Source: an uncultured Bacteroidales bacterium (lineage in GTDB: Bacteria > Bacteroidota > Bacteroidia > Bacteroidales > F082). Taken from it: a stretch of 64,000 nt of DNA. The translations under genes and the position numbers were made by a program. This document shows, piece by piece, positions 62,080-64,000 of this stretch. The stretch is taken from contig CAMZAM010000003.1 of assembly GCA_947304185.1 (NCBI GenBank), positions 86,784 to 150,783 on the forward strand. The letters run 5' to 3'. The notes under the pieces were generated by a model that saw only the letters and a list, made by a program, of their open reading frames with translations, was not told where the DNA came from and searched no databases. Every line of letters begins with the position of its first letter. Positions within the stretch are counted from its first letter, which is position 1.

Positions 62080-62114
62080 AAAAAAATAGGGGACAAATAA
62101 ACATTCGTCCCCTA
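62080..62114 (-). terminator. Terminator of the 3' T9SS cargo gene
   Basis: TAGGGGAC (62087-62094) pairs with GTCCCCTA (62107-62114). The A-run at 62080-62086 is a T-run on the minus strand. Confidence 0.85.
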
Positions 62115-62134
62115 CATTTGTCAAACGCTGAATG

Positions 62135-64000
62135 TTAACGTCTCACAACAACTTTGATTCCTGTCATCTCCTTGCCGTTGGCGATTCTTACGATGTAAAC
62201 GCCTTCTGCTAAGTCGTGACGGATAGCGCTGTTGCCTGTAGCCACTGTCTCGCTCAACATTGGCTGTCCGACGATGTTGTAAACCATAACGCTAACTGAT
62301 ACGTCGCTGTCATTCATAATCATAAGCTCGTTGTGGTTGTTCCAAACAGCAACATCCAATGTTGCTTCAGTTGTTATTACGCTGGAACCAACCTCGGCTG
62401 TAATCATGATGTCATCAACCTCCCATGCTGCTGCGCCTTCGTCGATAGTGCTGATGTATCTGAATGCGATGTAGCAGTTCTCGCCGCTGAAACCGTCGAG
62501 TGAGATTTCACCTGACTCGGTCCATGTGTAGTTGCCTTCTGATGCTATGTAATCCAATGGCTCCCATGTTGCATCGCCTGGATCGCTGCCGTTGTAGTCA
62601 TTAGAGAAGTACAGCTCGAGAGCTGGGCCATCGAACTTGGTGGCGTTCATGAATGTCAAGGTGACATTCTGGTAAGCACGTGCGTTGAGGTTGAAGGCAG
62701 GGGAGATGCACCACTGCTCGTTGTCGACGTCGTCGCCGTAACCGTTGGCGTTGGCGTAATGGTTGCCGCTGTATTGACCGATGATCCATGGCTTGTTGCC
62801 TTCGATAGTTACAAATGTCCAGCCATTCATCTCACCTTCCCAGTCTTGACTCATGATAACCACGACATCAGCCATGATGACGTAGCTTGCCATTGCGATG
62901 CCACTGTCATCGTAACCTTCCATCATAGCCATAGCCTTGATGGTCATGTCGTTTTCAACCACGATTGGCTCTTCATAAACATCTGACTCTGCTGTCGGGT
63001 CGCTGCCGTCGGTGGTGTAGTAAATCGTTGCACCTTCTGTTGCACAGGTGATTTCGACCTCGATAACCTCATAATATGTGCCTGATGCCATGCTAAACAC
63101 CGGCGTTGCCACTGTTGGTGTCACCGAGCCGCCATATACGAACAGGTCGAGGAAGAAGTTGTAGTCAGGATTGCTGATGTTGCTTGTCGAATAAGCTCCG
63201 AACTTGTTCGAGGCATTCTTTGCAATACCGCGGTTTGTCGTCTCGGCGTTGGTGATGACAAATCCTGTGTAGTTAGGAATCAGGGCGCCTTCTTCAGAGG
63301 TCTGGAGAGCGATGTTCCATCCGGTCTGTACGTTACCTGAGAAGTTGGTGCTGCTGCTGTAGCCGAGACTGTCGCCTGCAGCGTTGACGAGTGTTATGAC
63401 GTCACCGTTCATTATCACATTCCACAGATAAGTATCAGCGTCATCGCTAATCTCTGCAGGTAATTTCTCAACACCACCTTCGTTCACCGATGTGAAGAAC
63501 ACACCGTCAGGTTTGCCTGAAACACCTGCTGTCATTGCATAATAGCCGTCGCCAACTGTTGCGTCGTAACGTGATGCAAGGATGACCTGATCGCCGTCAT
63601 GCAAGTCGCTGAGAGCATAGATTCTGTTCCAGTCGCCACCAGGTACAGGTTCTTCAATAACAGTACCGCTTACTGTTGCAGTCACTTCTAAACCACCGTC
63701 CTCAAAGGTGACAACACCGTCCCACTGACCAACATACAAACCTGCCTCGAGTCTTACATAAACTGTAGTAGGTTCAAGGGTTCCAGTAGCTTGGATGCTA
63801 ATAGTATAAGGCCAGAATTCTTCTCCGTCGAGTGAGAATTCATAATGGGTGTTACTGCATGTGATAGTAATACCACCAGTAGTTCCGCCTGGCGCTGGAG
63901 GCAAGTTGCCGCCTGAAACAGTGAATGTCTGTACCGCTGAAGGACCATTTCCAACGATATAATTGAATCCGCTCAAAGCGTTAGGTGTCACTGTCAGATA
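62135..64000 (-). CDS. T9SS-secreted multidomain protein, 5' end missing
   Basis: The frame stays open to base 64000, so the N-terminus is outside; a GTG at 63991 is internal. About 620 residues are visible. In order: a beta-rich start (GPSAVQTFTVSGGNLPPAPG); a region like those of DUF-type cell-surface proteins (IYALSDLHDGDQVILASRYD); a chitobiase C-terminal-like module (GATIYYTTDGSDPT); a cleaved-adhesin/choice-of-anchor J module (GWTFVTIEGNKPWIIGQYSG ... AWEVDDIMI); and a type A T9SS tail (VMVYNIVGQPMLSETVATG ... GVYIVRIANG, ending VVVRR). Catalytic part, if any, lies upstream of the window. Carbohydrate-linked adhesion is only a guess. Confidence 0.87.
   Translation of the reverse strand, partial: YLTVTPNALSGFNYIVGNGPSAVQTFTVSGGNLPPAPGGTTGGITITCSNTHYEFSLDGEEFWPYTISIQATGTLEPTTVYVRLEAGLYVGQWDGVVTFEDGGLEVTATVSGTVIEEPVPGGDWNRIYALSDLHDGDQVILASRYDATVGDGYYAMTAGVSGKPDGVFFTSVNEGGVEKLPAEISDDADTYLWNVIMNGDVITLVNAAGDSLGYSSSTNFSGNVQTGWNIALQTSEEGALIPNYTGFVITNAETTNRGIAKNASNKFGAYSTSNISNPDYNFFLDLFVYGGSVTPTVATPVFSMASGTYYEVIEVEITCATEGATIYYTTDGSDPTAESDVYEEPIVVENDMTIKAMAMMEGYDDSGIAMASYVIMADVVVIMSQDWEGEMNGWTFVTIEGNKPWIIGQYSGNHYANANGYGDDVDNEQWCISPAFNLNARAYQNVTLTFMNATKFDGPALELYFSNDYNGSDPGDATWEPLDYIASEGNYTWTESGEISLDGFSGENCYIAFRYISTIDEGAAAWEVDDIMITAEVGSSVITTEATLDVAVWNNHNELMIMNDSDVSVSVMVYNIVGQPMLSETVATGNSAIRHDLAEGVYIVRIANGKEMTGIKVVVRR

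Noticed and set aside
62135..63991. GTG at 63991 as true start of the last gene
   Set aside because: The frame continues upstream to the window edge and there is no signal peptide, so the gene is cut by the window.
1..64000. CRISPR arrays, tRNA or rRNA genes, transposases, phage genes, toxin-antitoxin pairs
   Set aside because: No direct-repeat/spacer pattern, no cloverleaf or rRNA signature, and no such protein family was seen on either strand.

Overview
This window is a dense piece of chromosome from an anaerobic, uncultured-type member of the Bacteroidales (Bacteroidota). The evidence is: promoter boxes of the Bacteroidota type (TAnnTTTG at -7, sometimes with TTG/TTTG about 19-22 bases upstream); several secreted proteins with type IX secretion (T9SS) C-terminal sorting domains plus the T9SS regulator PorX; a Bacteroidota-type fumarate reductase; a BtuB/BtuG-like vitamin B12 uptake pair behind a cobalamin riboswitch; and the Bacteroidota glycogen gene cluster. 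I saw no rRNA, tRNA, CRISPR array, transposase or phage gene. No stretch of more than about 210 bases lacks a gene. Both window ends cut through large T9SS cargo genes.

Region by region: (1) 1-6301: a giant repeat-rich surface protein (5' end missing) and an 84-residue protein with a short C-terminal sorting-like tail. (2) 6512-11061: a four-gene NAD(P)-linked, probably electron-bifurcating [FeFe]-hydrogenase operon. (3) 11157-18062: two tandem paralogous C10 (streptopain-like) proteases and, divergently, a jelly-roll adhesin-like protein, all T9SS cargo. (4) 18154-20427: a fused NfnA-NfnB transhydrogenase-like flavoprotein. (5) 20541-23786: cobalamin riboswitch, TonB-dependent receptor and BtuG-like lipoprotein. 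(6) 23905-27354: fumarate reductase frdCAB. (7) 27379-35703: glycosyltransferase, purD, a membrane protein, rnhB, porX, tsaE, aroB, aroA. (8) 35687-38557, minus strand: M3 peptidase lipoprotein and a CCG-domain Fe-S protein. (9) 38689-47362: glycogen operon (debranching enzyme, GT4, GH57, and a 1409-residue glycogen synthase-phosphorylase fusion). (10) 47459-50262: YqiA-like hydrolase, and on the minus strand MATE transporter, small hypothetical and DEDDh exonuclease. (11) 50399-55565: an envelope operon of HEAT-repeat protein, TlpA-like thioredoxin and GH3/beta-lactamase-fold fusion. (12) 55704-58344: a MurL-MurD2-like pair, the alternative route to D-glutamate in peptidoglycan. (13) 58269-64000: a lipoprotein, glycine decarboxylase gcvP, and a 3' T9SS cargo gene that runs off the end.

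Together the genes describe a fermentative anaerobe. It would dispose of electrons through H2 (HndABCD-type hydrogenase), NADPH/ferredoxin/NADH exchange (NfnAB) and fumarate (FrdCAB), store glycogen, scavenge B12, and secrete proteases and adhesins by T9SS. The least ordinary items are the MurL/MurD2 pair, the synthase-phosphorylase fusion, the HEAT-TlpA-GH3/beta-lactamase operon, the small tail-sorted protein next to a T9SS giant, and several dispersed palindromic repeats in operon gaps and terminators.
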